From SZUA-451 sp034721895 (GTDB lineage Bacteria > Campylobacterota > Campylobacteria > Campylobacterales > Sulfurovaceae): 21,924 nt of DNA. Position numbers and translations under genes: made by a program. Location of the stretch: the NCBI GenBank assembly GCA_034721895.1, contig JAYEND010000059.1, forward strand, positions 1 through 21,924, written 5' to 3'. Below, one piece after another: positions 7,473 to 14,728 of this stretch (its first letter is position 1; the number at the start of each line of letters is the position of its first letter). The notes under the pieces are model-generated. The model was not told the origin of the DNA, searched no databases, and saw only the letters and a list, made by a program, of their open reading frames with translations.

Positions 7473-8036
7473 ATGGCAAGTGTATTACTTCCGTTGGCAG
7501 AAGGATTTGAAGAGATAGAGGCGGTTTCCCTGATCGATATAATGCGCAGGGGCGGTATTGAAGTGCAAAGTGCCTATCTCGATGGTGAGTTTGAGACTGA
7601 CTTGGTGACCGGCGCCAATGGTATTACGGTTCAAGCAAACACATCTATTAAGAATGTTATCTCGGATGATTTTGATATGATTGTTCTTCCCGGAGGATGG
7701 GATGGTACGAACCATTTGGCTGAAAATAAGAGGGTGCAGACCCTTCTCAAAGAGTTCAAGGCAAAAAGGAAGTATATCGGTGCGATGTGTGCTGCACCAT
7801 ATGCCCTGCATGTAGCGGGAGTCCTCAACCACAATTATACCTGCTATCCATCGGCAGAAGAGAAGATTCGACTGGATGGGTATACGGATAAGCAGAAGGT
7901 CGTCATCGATGGAAAGGTGATGACATCGAGGGGACCGGGAACAGCAATCTGTTTTGGTCTGGCTATCGTGAGGCAACTAGTCGGTGATGAGAGTTATGAA
8001 GCGGTGAGAAGCGGTACGCTGTCTGAATTCTGCTAG
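7473..8036 (+). CDS. DJ-1/PfpI family protein, YajL/ThiJ-like
   Basis: 187 residues from the second ATG of an ATGATG pair; AAAGGAA is spaced 7 bases from it, against 4 from the first. The DJ-1 fold markers are present: an N-terminal strand ending in EGFEEIE (the Glu that interacts with the reactive Cys), VLPGG at about 71-75, and the nucleophile elbow GAMCAAP with Cys106, the same number as in human DJ-1. SRGPGTAICFGLAIV near the C-terminus is also typical. Family members act as chaperones or deglycase/glyoxalase-like oxidative-stress proteins in the cytoplasm; the substrate is debated. It appears to be a single-gene transcript. The stop codon TAG overlaps the first two bases of a palindromic element, so the original C-terminus may have been altered. 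Confidence 0.88.
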   Translation: MASVLLPLAEGFEEIEAVSLIDIMRRGGIEVQSAYLDGEFETDLVTGANGITVQANTSIKNVISDDFDMIVLPGGWDGTNHLAENKRVQTLLKEFKAKRKYIGAMCAAPYALHVAGVLNHNYTCYPSAEEKIRLDGYTDKQKVVIDGKVMTSRGPGTAICFGLAIVRQLVGDESYEAVRSGTLSEFC

Positions 8037-8198
8037 GAGCCTGTCGGACTCATGCTTAATTGGCTGCAAAATCCACTCTTTTGTCCTATTTTCAGCTCCT
8101 TTTCGTTAAATAGCTACAGCTATTCGCCTCAAACGAGCCAAAAATATGCCTAAAAGATTGAATTTTTCGCTTCAATCAGATGAGTCAGACAGGCTCCT
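8035..8198. mobile_element. 164-bp palindromic MITE-like element
   Basis: The outer arms AGGAGCCTGTCGGACTCAT (8035-8053) and its near-perfect reverse complement (8180-8198) match at 18 of 19 bases. The symmetry holds throughout: the exact centre (8116/8117) lies inside AATAGCTACAGCTATT (8109-8124), and by hand count about 52 of the 82 position pairs are complementary without gaps. There is no open frame inside. Terminal inverted repeats with a foldback body are typical of a non-autonomous miniature element. No clear target-site duplication is seen next to the arms. Confidence 0.7.
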
Positions 8199-8213
8199 GG
8201 AGTAAATTCTTTT

Positions 8214-8273
8214 GGAAGTGAAGAGATTCTCTCTTATCAAATATTTTTTAGTGGGACTGAAATCTCCACTTCC
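8214..8273. repeat. Imperfect foldback between the MITE-like element and hemB
   Basis: GGAAGTG (8214-8220) pairs with CACTTCC (8267-8273), extended inward by AGA/TCT after a mismatch. A small nested AAGAGA-TTC-TCTCTT hairpin sits in the left half. It lies 47 bases beyond the hemB stop and could end the hemB transcript, though no T-tract is evident. Nothing else is seen in 8199-8313. Confidence 0.35.
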
Positions 8274-8313
8274 CAATATGCAGCAATAAGCTTTTTGGAA
8301 GAAAAGTAAAGCG

Positions 8314-8341
8314 TAATTCCTAATTCCTAATTCCTAATTCC
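8314..8341. repeat. Four exact tandem heptamers (TAATTCC) across the hemB stop
   Basis: Four perfect copies of TAATTCC (GGAATTA on the coding strand of hemB) span 28 bp. They include the hemB stop codon (8320-8322) and its last four to five codons. Confidence 0.9.
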
Positions 8342-9309
8342 TCTCTCAAAAGTAGTGCTGCTTCTTTTGCATGATAGGTAATAATGATATCTGCTCCGGC
8401 ACGCTTGAAAGCCATCAGTGTTTCCATCATTACTTTGTCATAGTCGATGACACCGGCTTTGGCTGCCATTTTCAGCATGGAGTATTCTCCTGAAACGTTA
8501 TAGCAGGCCAGGGGTAGATTGGTATTTTCTCTGACATCACGGATGATGTCAAGGTAGGCAAGGGCGGGCTTGATCATGAGGATGTCAGCCCCCTCTTTCT
8601 CATCTTCTATACTTTCATGGATAGCCTCTTTTCTGTTCGCCGGATTCATCTGGTAGCTGCGCCTATCTCCGAAACTTGGAGATGACTCGGCGACATCGCG
8701 GAAAGGTCCATAATATGCTGAGGCAAATTTACTGGAGTAGCTCATCACCGGCAGATTTTCATACCCGGCACTATCGAGACCGTTTCGGATTGCCGTGATC
8801 ATCCCATCCATCATACCGCTGGGTGCGATCAGGTCGACACCGGCTTTGGCATGAATGATAGCCTGGAGTGCAAGATTGTCGAGAGTGATATCATTGTCAA
8901 CGGTTTCGAGGACAGGATCAATGACTCCACAGTGCCCATGGTCGGTATATTCACAGAAACAGAGATCGGTCACGACAAACATATCCGGATGTGTCTTTTT
9001 GACAGCTCTGATAGTTTCGGCGATGATCCCATGTTCGCACATCGCATCTGAGCCAACACTGTCTTTGATATCAGGGATCCCAAAAAGTATGATCGCATAG
9101 ATCCCAAGTTTTTTGAGCTCCTCGCACTCTTTGACAATTTCATCGACACTCATCTGATAGACGCCGGGCATCGACTCCACTTCATCTTTGATTCCCTTAC
9201 CGCCTCTGGCAAAGAGAGGATAGATAAGATCATCGACACTCAGGTGGGTCTCCTGCAGTAGGTTTCTCAGGACTGGATTGATTCTTTTTCTTCTAAAACG
9301 TGCAAACAT
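8320..9309 (-). CDS. hemB: Delta-aminolevulinic acid dehydratase (porphobilinogen synthase)
   Basis: 329 residues, the usual length. It joins two 5-aminolevulinate molecules to give porphobilinogen in the tetrapyrrole pathway, here supplying haem, including that for the nearby cytochromes. Visible motifs are the zinc-type cysteine cluster DLCFCEYTDHGHCG (C117, C119, C127), the first active-site lysine in MSYSSKFASAYYGPFRD (K194) and the Schiff-base lysine in LMIKPALAYLD (K247). The start at 9309 (MFARFRR) is preferred over the upstream ATG at 9345 because GAGGAC is 7 bases before it and family alignments begin there. A candidate -10, TACAAT, lies at 9342-9337 on the minus strand. The C-terminal residues GIRN are encoded by a heptamer array. 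Confidence 0.96.
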   Translation of the reverse strand: MFARFRRKRINPVLRNLLQETHLSVDDLIYPLFARGGKGIKDEVESMPGVYQMSVDEIVKECEELKKLGIYAIILFGIPDIKDSVGSDAMCEHGIIAETIRAVKKTHPDMFVVTDLCFCEYTDHGHCGVIDPVLETVDNDITLDNLALQAIIHAKAGVDLIAPSGMMDGMITAIRNGLDSAGYENLPVMSYSSKFASAYYGPFRDVAESSPSFGDRRSYQMNPANRKEAIHESIEDEKEGADILMIKPALAYLDIIRDVRENTNLPLACYNVSGEYSMLKMAAKAGVIDYDKVMMETLMAFKRAGADIIITYHAKEAALLLREELGIRN

Positions 9310-9350
9310 CGGTTTGTCCTCACAGTTATTTTTTGTATTGTACATTATCA

Positions 9351-9378
9351 GTGCTAAGTGTTACGTGTTACATGTTAC
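9351..9378. repeat. Degenerate heptamer array, four units (GTGYTAM)
   Basis: The units GTGCTAA, GTGTTAC, GTGTTAC and ATGTTAC stand head to tail for exactly 28 bp upstream of hemB. The first part is an inverted copy of the array at 9403-9430. Confidence 0.75.
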
Positions 9379-9402
9379 GTTTTGTCAATAATATCTCCTG
9401 AT

Positions 9403-9430
9403 ACTTAGCACTTAGCACTTAGTGCTTAAC
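9403..9430. repeat. Degenerate heptamer array, four units (ACTTAGC)
   Basis: The units ACTTAGC, ACTTAGC, ACTTAGT and GCTTAAC stand head to tail for exactly 28 bp. On the other strand they read GCTAAGT-type, the same family as the array at 9351-9378, with 24 bp between the two arrays. Confidence 0.75.
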
Positions 9431-9440
9431 ACTAATTGAG

Positions 9441-9446
9441 TATAAT
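9441..9446 (+). promoter_or_regulatory. -10 box abutting the ribA start
   Basis: TATAAT ends 6 bases before the ribA ATG, so the expected transcription start falls at or next to the A of the ATG. No Shine-Dalgarno sequence is present in the gap; a GAG at 9438-9440 is too far away and lies upstream of the -10. Confidence 0.5.
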
Positions 9447-9452
9447 GCGCCT

Positions 9453-10019
9453 ATGAAAACTATAGAAATATCTCAGATTGCAACCTTGCCAACCAAATAT
9501 GGTACCTTTAAAATCCAAGCCTTCAAAGAGGGGGATAAAGAACATCTGGCGATCTATACAGATGATTTCCCTGATATACCTATTGTCCGAGTCCACTCTG
9601 AATGTCTGACCGGGGATGCTATTGGTTCTGTGAAGTGCGATTGCGGAGAGCAGCTCCATTTTGCTCTTGAGCTGATCGCAAAAGAAGGTGGAATGCTTAT
9701 CTATCACCGTCAGGAGGGTCGCAATATCGGCCTACTGAACAAGGTCAATGCCTATGCTCTTCAGGATAAGGGGCTTAATACGGTTGAAGCAAATCATCAG
9801 CTGGGCTTTTCTGCTGATGAGCGTACTTATGAGGTTGTAGAGTTTATCCTCAACCATTTTGGGATCAAGAAGCTCAAACTTCTGACCAATAATCCCAGAA
9901 AAATAGAGAGTCTTAAGGGAATAAAGATCGTTGAACGTCTCCCTATCAAGATCGCTGCCAACCCCTACAATGAGAATTATCTTAAAACAAAAAAAGAAGA
10001 ACTGGGTCATCTTCTTTAG
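9453..10019 (+). CDS. ribA: GTP cyclohydrolase II
   Basis: 188 residues, close to the stand-alone RibA length. It opens GTP to 2,5-diamino-6-ribosylamino-pyrimidinone 5'-phosphate with release of formate and pyrophosphate, the first step of riboflavin synthesis. The zinc ligands are Cys51 (HSECLTGD), Cys62 and Cys64 (KCDCGEQL). The catalytic segment YHRQEGRNIGL holds Arg90, and NTVEANHQLGF follows at about 109-119; many homologues have GRGIGL where this has GRNIGL. There is no fused DHBP synthase domain, so RibB activity must be encoded elsewhere. It is followed after 24 bp by a small acidic protein gene. Confidence 0.93.
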   Translation: MKTIEISQIATLPTKYGTFKIQAFKEGDKEHLAIYTDDFPDIPIVRVHSECLTGDAIGSVKCDCGEQLHFALELIAKEGGMLIYHRQEGRNIGLLNKVNAYALQDKGLNTVEANHQLGFSADERTYEVVEFILNHFGIKKLKLLTNNPRKIESLKGIKIVERLPIKIAANPYNENYLKTKKEELGHLL

Positions 10020-10043
10020 GTTATATAAAAAAGGACATTAGCA

Positions 10044-10301
10044 ATGCAAAATAGTGAAAAACTCAAAAATCTTTTGGAACTTGAAGTCCTCCCTGATCTT
10101 GAAACTGCGATTGACGAAATTTATGAAACGATAGACAAAGCGAAAAGTGCCAGCTCTGTACAAAAAGAGGAGCTTGAAGAGTTTAGAGAGATGCGTACGG
10201 AATGTTATGCTATTCTTGAAGATCTCTCCAGAGAAGAACTCGAAGAGGATGAGATCATTGAACTACTCGAAGAGTTGATGGAGTTGAAGACGGAAGAGTA
10301 A
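10044..10301 (+). CDS. Small acidic helical protein, unknown function
   Basis: 85 residues, very rich in Glu, Asp and Leu (for example EELEEDEIIELLEELMELK near the C-terminus), predicted almost entirely helical or coiled-coil. It has no signal peptide, Cys pair or recognised motif and one Cys near residue 52. AAAGGAC lies about 7 bases before the ATG. The 24-bp gap and shared strand suggest co-transcription with ribA. The codon pattern and ribosome site support a real gene, but I do not recognise the family. Confidence 0.65.
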   Translation: MQNSEKLKNLLELEVLPDLETAIDEIYETIDKAKSASSVQKEELEEFREMRTECYAILEDLSREELEEDEIIELLEELMELKTEE

Positions 10302-10359
10302 TGTTATGAGTTGAATTATTTCGCCCTTTTCCGTAGCACGCAGCATACAATACTGAATG

Positions 10360-12168
10360 CTACTCTACCGTTACACTCTTTGCCAGGTTTCTTGGCATAT
10401 CAACATCATTCCCCAGCCTGACTGAAATCTCCAATGCCAGGAGTTGTGTCACGATCATCATTTCAAAAAACTCCAGCATAGGATGTCCTTTCTGTGTCGT
10501 TTGGACAAAATCGTCTGCCAGGTCAAAAGGTTCGGGTGAGATAGCCAGGATGGTGGCATCTCGTGCGCTAAGCTCTTCAACATTGCTCTTGATCTTGTCG
10601 TAGAGTATGGTTTTGGGCATGAGGGCAACAGTAAAGAGTTCACTATCTACCAAGGCGATAGGACCATGCTTCATTTCACCGGCGGGATAGCCTTCTGCAT
10701 GGAGATAGGAGATCTCTTTGAGCTTGAGTGCCCCTTCGAGCGCCAGTGGATAGAAGATATCTCTTCCTATAAAGAAAAAACCGTGCCCGTGAAGATAACG
10801 CTTTGATAGTCTGGTCAGTTTGCTGTGCAGTTTATCTGTCACAAGTAAAGCCCTTGGTGTATGAAGCATTGCAGAAATTTCAGAAAACTTCTTCTCTTTG
10901 CTAATGCTTTTCCGTTTAAATGCCATATAGAGGGAAAGCATCCAGAGAACCATCGTTTGTGTAGCAAAGGCCTTGGTGCTGGCAACACCCTTTTCAATAC
11001 CGGCACGCGTTAAAATTGCTGTATCGCTCTCTCTAATGATCGACGAGTTGTCAACATTGCAGATAGAGAGGCTTTTAAGCCCCGCCCGTTTTGCCATCTT
11101 CAGCGCTTCCAGTGTATCAGCGGTTTCGCCGCTCTGAGAAATAGTGATAAAAAGTGTATTTTTGTCGAGAAGAGGTTCTTTGTATCGGAATTCACTGGCG
11201 ATCTCCACATCACAGCGAAGTTTGGCCAGTCGTTCAAAAAGATAGCTCGAGGTTAAAGCCGAATGGTAGCTGGTACCGCAGGCACAGATCTTGATATTGT
11301 CGATCCCCTCAAGAAGTCCACCTTCCAACTCTTCAAAGAAAATACCATCTTCACTGACCCGCCCGATCATCGTATCGCTGATGACACTACTCTGTTCGTA
11401 GATCTCTTTCTCCATAAAGAAGCGATAGCCATCTTTCTGGGCCGATACCTTGTCAGAAGTAAGTGCCTGCTTCTGAAAGTCTCTGACACCTTTAGCATCA
11501 AAAAGTTTGACTTCAGCCTTTTTGGCATAGCCATATTCCCCATCCTCGAGATAGTAGACTTCTGTTGCTTTACCGATAATAGGGGTATCCGAAGAGGCAA
11601 AATAGACATCTTCTCCTTCAAAACCGATCAGCATCGGTGATCCATTCTTGGCGAAAAAGATAGTATCGGGGGCAGCTTCTGTGATCAGAAGTGTTGCGTA
11701 GGCACCCTCAAGACGTGTGATTGTTTTCTTAAAAGCATCGAATGGGTCGTTGGTGAGTTTGTAGTATTTTTCAAAAAGATGAACGATAGTTTCTGTATCG
11801 GTTTGACTGAGGAAGGCAATCCCTTCTGCCTGCAGCTCTTTTTTAAGCTCCTGATAGTTTTCGATAATACCGTTATGCACCACATAACTGTATTGCCCCA
11901 GATGGGGGTGAGCATTGAGTTCGGTTGGTTTTCCATGTGTTGCCCAGCGGGTGTGGCCGATTGAGATACCAAAGCCTTCTGAACTAAAGTTTTTGGTCTT
12001 CTCTCTGAGATTTTTAAGTTTCCCGATTGCCTTGAAGTCATTGAGCTTGTCGTTCTCAATGACGGCGATACCGGCTGAATCATAGCCTCTGTATTCGAGT
12101 TCCTGCAATCCGTCCAGTAAAATTTCTTTCTTTTCATTCTTTCCCAAATATCCGACAATTCCACACAT
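10360..12168 (-). CDS. glmS: Glutamine-fructose-6-phosphate aminotransferase (isomerising)
   Basis: 602 residues, near the usual 609. It makes glucosamine-6-phosphate from fructose-6-phosphate and glutamine, the entry step to UDP-GlcNAc for peptidoglycan and LPS. The N-terminal nucleophile glutamine amidotransferase domain begins MCGIVGYLG (Cys2 nucleophile) with TRWATHGKP. Two SIS sugar-isomerase domains follow, with CGTSYHSAL and ISQSGETADT, and the family ending LAKSVTVE is intact. Its ATG directly follows the stop codon of glnD with no intervening base, so translation is probably coupled. It converges with the ribA unit; no good terminator is seen in the 58-bp gap. Confidence 0.97.
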   Translation of the reverse strand: MCGIVGYLGKNEKKEILLDGLQELEYRGYDSAGIAVIENDKLNDFKAIGKLKNLREKTKNFSSEGFGISIGHTRWATHGKPTELNAHPHLGQYSYVVHNGIIENYQELKKELQAEGIAFLSQTDTETIVHLFEKYYKLTNDPFDAFKKTITRLEGAYATLLITEAAPDTIFFAKNGSPMLIGFEGEDVYFASSDTPIIGKATEVYYLEDGEYGYAKKAEVKLFDAKGVRDFQKQALTSDKVSAQKDGYRFFMEKEIYEQSSVISDTMIGRVSEDGIFFEELEGGLLEGIDNIKICACGTSYHSALTSSYLFERLAKLRCDVEIASEFRYKEPLLDKNTLFITISQSGETADTLEALKMAKRAGLKSLSICNVDNSSIIRESDTAILTRAGIEKGVASTKAFATQTMVLWMLSLYMAFKRKSISKEKKFSEISAMLHTPRALLVTDKLHSKLTRLSKRYLHGHGFFFIGRDIFYPLALEGALKLKEISYLHAEGYPAGEMKHGPIALVDSELFTVALMPKTILYDKIKSNVEELSARDATILAISPEPFDLADDFVQTTQKGHPMLEFFEMMIVTQLLALEISVRLGNDVDMPRNLAKSVTVE

Positions 12169-14637
12169 CTAGCTCTCCGTTCCCATTTTTTTGACAATTT
12201 TATCGACATTATGACAAAAGTTTCCATTCTTTTCGATGAGGAAGAGATCGCGAACACGGTTTTTCTGGGTATGTATCTTGGCTGAAGCGATATCGATGTT
12301 CAGTTCATCGAAGAGGGTCATGATGTAGGCGATGAGTCCTTTTTGATCTTTGGTGTGAAGTTCCATTCTCGCGTAGCTTCGGGAGTAGTTGCAGTCGATA
12401 GTTAACTCTTCTTCTTTGATGACAGGAACGGGGAGGGTAAGGCTTCTCTCTGGTTCGAAAGCCTCCTCTGTAAATGATTTAATCAGAGAAACTTCATCCT
12501 CTTCAGCCGCTTCACTGAAGTCAAATTGGAAATATTTGAGATCATTGGAGAGTTTGCAGATATCCATATTTATAAGATTGAGATGTGAGAGTTTGCCCAG
12601 TAGATAGCCGAGATTGAAATCTCCTTTTCGGATCACTTCAATTGTGAGAAAGTGACGGTTGCTTACTGTATAAGTGTAGTGGTCAATACGCAAAGCCTCG
12701 GTCGCGACTTGGATGATCTTTTCGGGACGATAGCGCAAAAACATAAGGTTTGAAGGGATTGAGAGGATCTTATTCTGTGTTGTTCTTGGCAATGCGGTAA
12801 AGAGTTTTGAACGTTTGAGGCTCTCCTCCTTCTTGACTCGTTTGGCGGTCATATTCAACATTTCACCGTGTTCAAGGGTTTTGATGGATTGTGTGTAGAG
12901 TGCTTGAAGCAAACGTGCAGTAAAAGTATTGTAAATCTTGCTACTGACACCATTCATATCGGCATAGGTCAGGATATAGATCATGTCCAGCATTTTTTTG
13001 GTTTTGAAGCGGGATGCAAATTTGAGAATGGTCTTTTCATTGTAGAGATCCTCCCTCTGGGCAATATTGCTCATGAGGGTATGGTAATGAATCAGTGTGA
13101 TTCCATTTTGTATCATTGCCTCTTCGTAACCAAGTTGCCTGGCAAAGAATTTGAAGAGTGAAGCACCAACCAGAGAGTGATCTCTTTTCCGGCCTTTTCC
13201 TGCATCATGAAGGAAAGTGGCCAGTTTGAGCATCTCTTTCTCCTGAGGGTCGAGAGCCTCATAGAGAGTACGGATCGATTCATCCTGGATGTGCTCCAGC
13301 CAGTAGAGACAGTGGAGAAGATGGACGCCAACCGGAAATTCATGATAGCCGTCGAACTGAGGCAGATCGATCACTTTTTTAAGTGCCGGTATGACAAGAT
13401 AAAGAAGATGAGCATCATAAAGTGTTGCCAGTATAGAGTGGGCATGATTCTGCTGAAAGATTTTGCGGATTACAGGATAGTATTCCTGACCAATTCTTTC
13501 GGGTCTTGAAGCCCGGAGAAGTTGCTGAAGCAGAGCAGGGGATGCCCGATATTCACTTTTTGCTTCATGATTCAGAACCTTGAGTATTGTTAGGAGGCTT
13601 TTGCTCTCTTTTTTGATGACAGGAGAAAGAAGCCCCTCTTTTTTTATGTCATATTCTTTACAGAGAAGATCAAGCCAGATCGTAGAGTAGAGCTGTATGG
13701 TCCTGAGATTGGTAATGACTCTTTTGGCAAATTTCATATGAGAGGACCTGTCCTGTTCGTAGCCAAGATGGCAAGCGACCTCCGGGATCAGATACAGTCG
13801 AAGTCTATCTTCTTTTTTGCCGGCTACCAGATGCAGGGCAGAGCGTACGCGGAAGAGGAATTCGAGAGCCATGCGAAACTCTCTGTATTCAGTCTCGTCA
13901 ATGATAGTGTTGGGCAAATCGCTGATACGGTCAATATTGTATCGGATCTTTCCGATCCAGTAGACCAGATTGGCATCCCTGAAGCCCCCCTCTCCTTCTT
14001 TGAGGTTGGGTTCCATACTGAGAGGGAACTTCTGGTGCATAAGGTCATGTTCCTGCAGTTTTTGCCTGATAAAAGTTTCCGGGTTGTCATGTCTGATGGC
14101 GTCCAGGACATTCTGCGTTTCTGTCCAGAGAGAGTGGGATCCTTCTACATATCGTGATTCGATCAGTGCAGTTTTGATCGTAATATCTGTCCTGGAGATA
14201 TCGAGCAGTTCATCGACCGGGTGTACGCGGTGACCCAGTTTCAGCCCACTGTCCCAGATCAGATAGAGAATTTTTTCGATCGTCTCTTTGACGTTATAGC
14301 CGGGTATTTCTTTGTAGACGATCAGCAGATCGATATCAGAGTGGACACAGAGTTGTTCCCGTCCATAGCTGCCCAATGCAGCTATGGTCAGGGGAAGTGC
14401 ATTTTTCATCGGTTGATACTGCTTGAACATTCCGCGCATCGCAATTCTATAGATCAGTTTGAGTATAGCATCTATTTTTTTGGTATGCTTGACGAGGAAA
14501 TCCTTTCCTCCTGAGGTAGCAAAGCTTTCATCCAGTGTTTCAAAATAAGCTTTGATATCGGCTTTGAGTACTTTGGCAAGCTCAAAATCATCAGCATTGA
14601 GGTAAAGAAGTTCTTCAATTTTCTCTTTGGTAGTCAT
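12169..14637 (-). CDS. glnD: [Protein-PII] uridylyltransferase/uridylyl-removing enzyme
   Basis: 822 residues, slightly shorter than the 890 of E. coli. It senses glutamine and uridylylates or de-uridylylates PII (GlnB/GlnK). Visible in order: a nucleotidyltransferase domain with GSYGREQLCVHSDIDLL (Gly89-Ser90; Asp101 and Asp103 as metal ligands), a helical linker with FRDANLVYWIGKIRYN, an HD hydrolase domain with FLHDAGKGRKRDHSLVG (about 475-491), a degenerate first ACT domain (about 655-710) and a clear C-terminal ACT domain (about 754-815). Both catalytic centres look intact. AGGA lies 6 bases before the ATG. It is the first gene of a two-gene unit with glmS, so the nitrogen sensor is made with a major glutamine consumer. 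Confidence 0.92.
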   Translation of the reverse strand: MTTKEKIEELLYLNADDFELAKVLKADIKAYFETLDESFATSGGKDFLVKHTKKIDAILKLIYRIAMRGMFKQYQPMKNALPLTIAALGSYGREQLCVHSDIDLLIVYKEIPGYNVKETIEKILYLIWDSGLKLGHRVHPVDELLDISRTDITIKTALIESRYVEGSHSLWTETQNVLDAIRHDNPETFIRQKLQEHDLMHQKFPLSMEPNLKEGEGGFRDANLVYWIGKIRYNIDRISDLPNTIIDETEYREFRMALEFLFRVRSALHLVAGKKEDRLRLYLIPEVACHLGYEQDRSSHMKFAKRVITNLRTIQLYSTIWLDLLCKEYDIKKEGLLSPVIKKESKSLLTILKVLNHEAKSEYRASPALLQQLLRASRPERIGQEYYPVIRKIFQQNHAHSILATLYDAHLLYLVIPALKKVIDLPQFDGYHEFPVGVHLLHCLYWLEHIQDESIRTLYEALDPQEKEMLKLATFLHDAGKGRKRDHSLVGASLFKFFARQLGYEEAMIQNGITLIHYHTLMSNIAQREDLYNEKTILKFASRFKTKKMLDMIYILTYADMNGVSSKIYNTFTARLLQALYTQSIKTLEHGEMLNMTAKRVKKEESLKRSKLFTALPRTTQNKILSIPSNLMFLRYRPEKIIQVATEALRIDHYTYTVSNRHFLTIEVIRKGDFNLGYLLGKLSHLNLINMDICKLSNDLKYFQFDFSEAAEEDEVSLIKSFTEEAFEPERSLTLPVPVIKEEELTIDCNYSRSYARMELHTKDQKGLIAYIMTLFDELNIDIASAKIHTQKNRVRDLFLIEKNGNFCHNVDKIVKKMGTES

Positions 14638-14666
14638 CGGTATCCTGTCGGCTAATCTTTTAGTGC

Positions 14667-14728
14667 TATAATACCAAAAAACTTAGGCAGGGACGAATTT
14701 TGCCACCTGTGCCGAAAGAGAAACATTT
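14667..14728 (+). promoter_or_regulatory. mqnE promoter and structured leader
   Basis: TATAAT (14667-14672) predicts a start near 14679 and a leader of about 50 bases. The leader contains GGCA and TGCC segments that can pair in two exclusive ways (GGCA with the TGCC of TTTTGCC, or with the TGCC of CTGTGCC, the latter extended by CAGG/CCTG). I do not recognise a known riboswitch. Confidence 0.45.

Noticed and set aside
14673..14728. Known riboswitch before mqnE
   Set aside because: I could not match the conserved core of any riboswitch class I know; only short pairings are visible.
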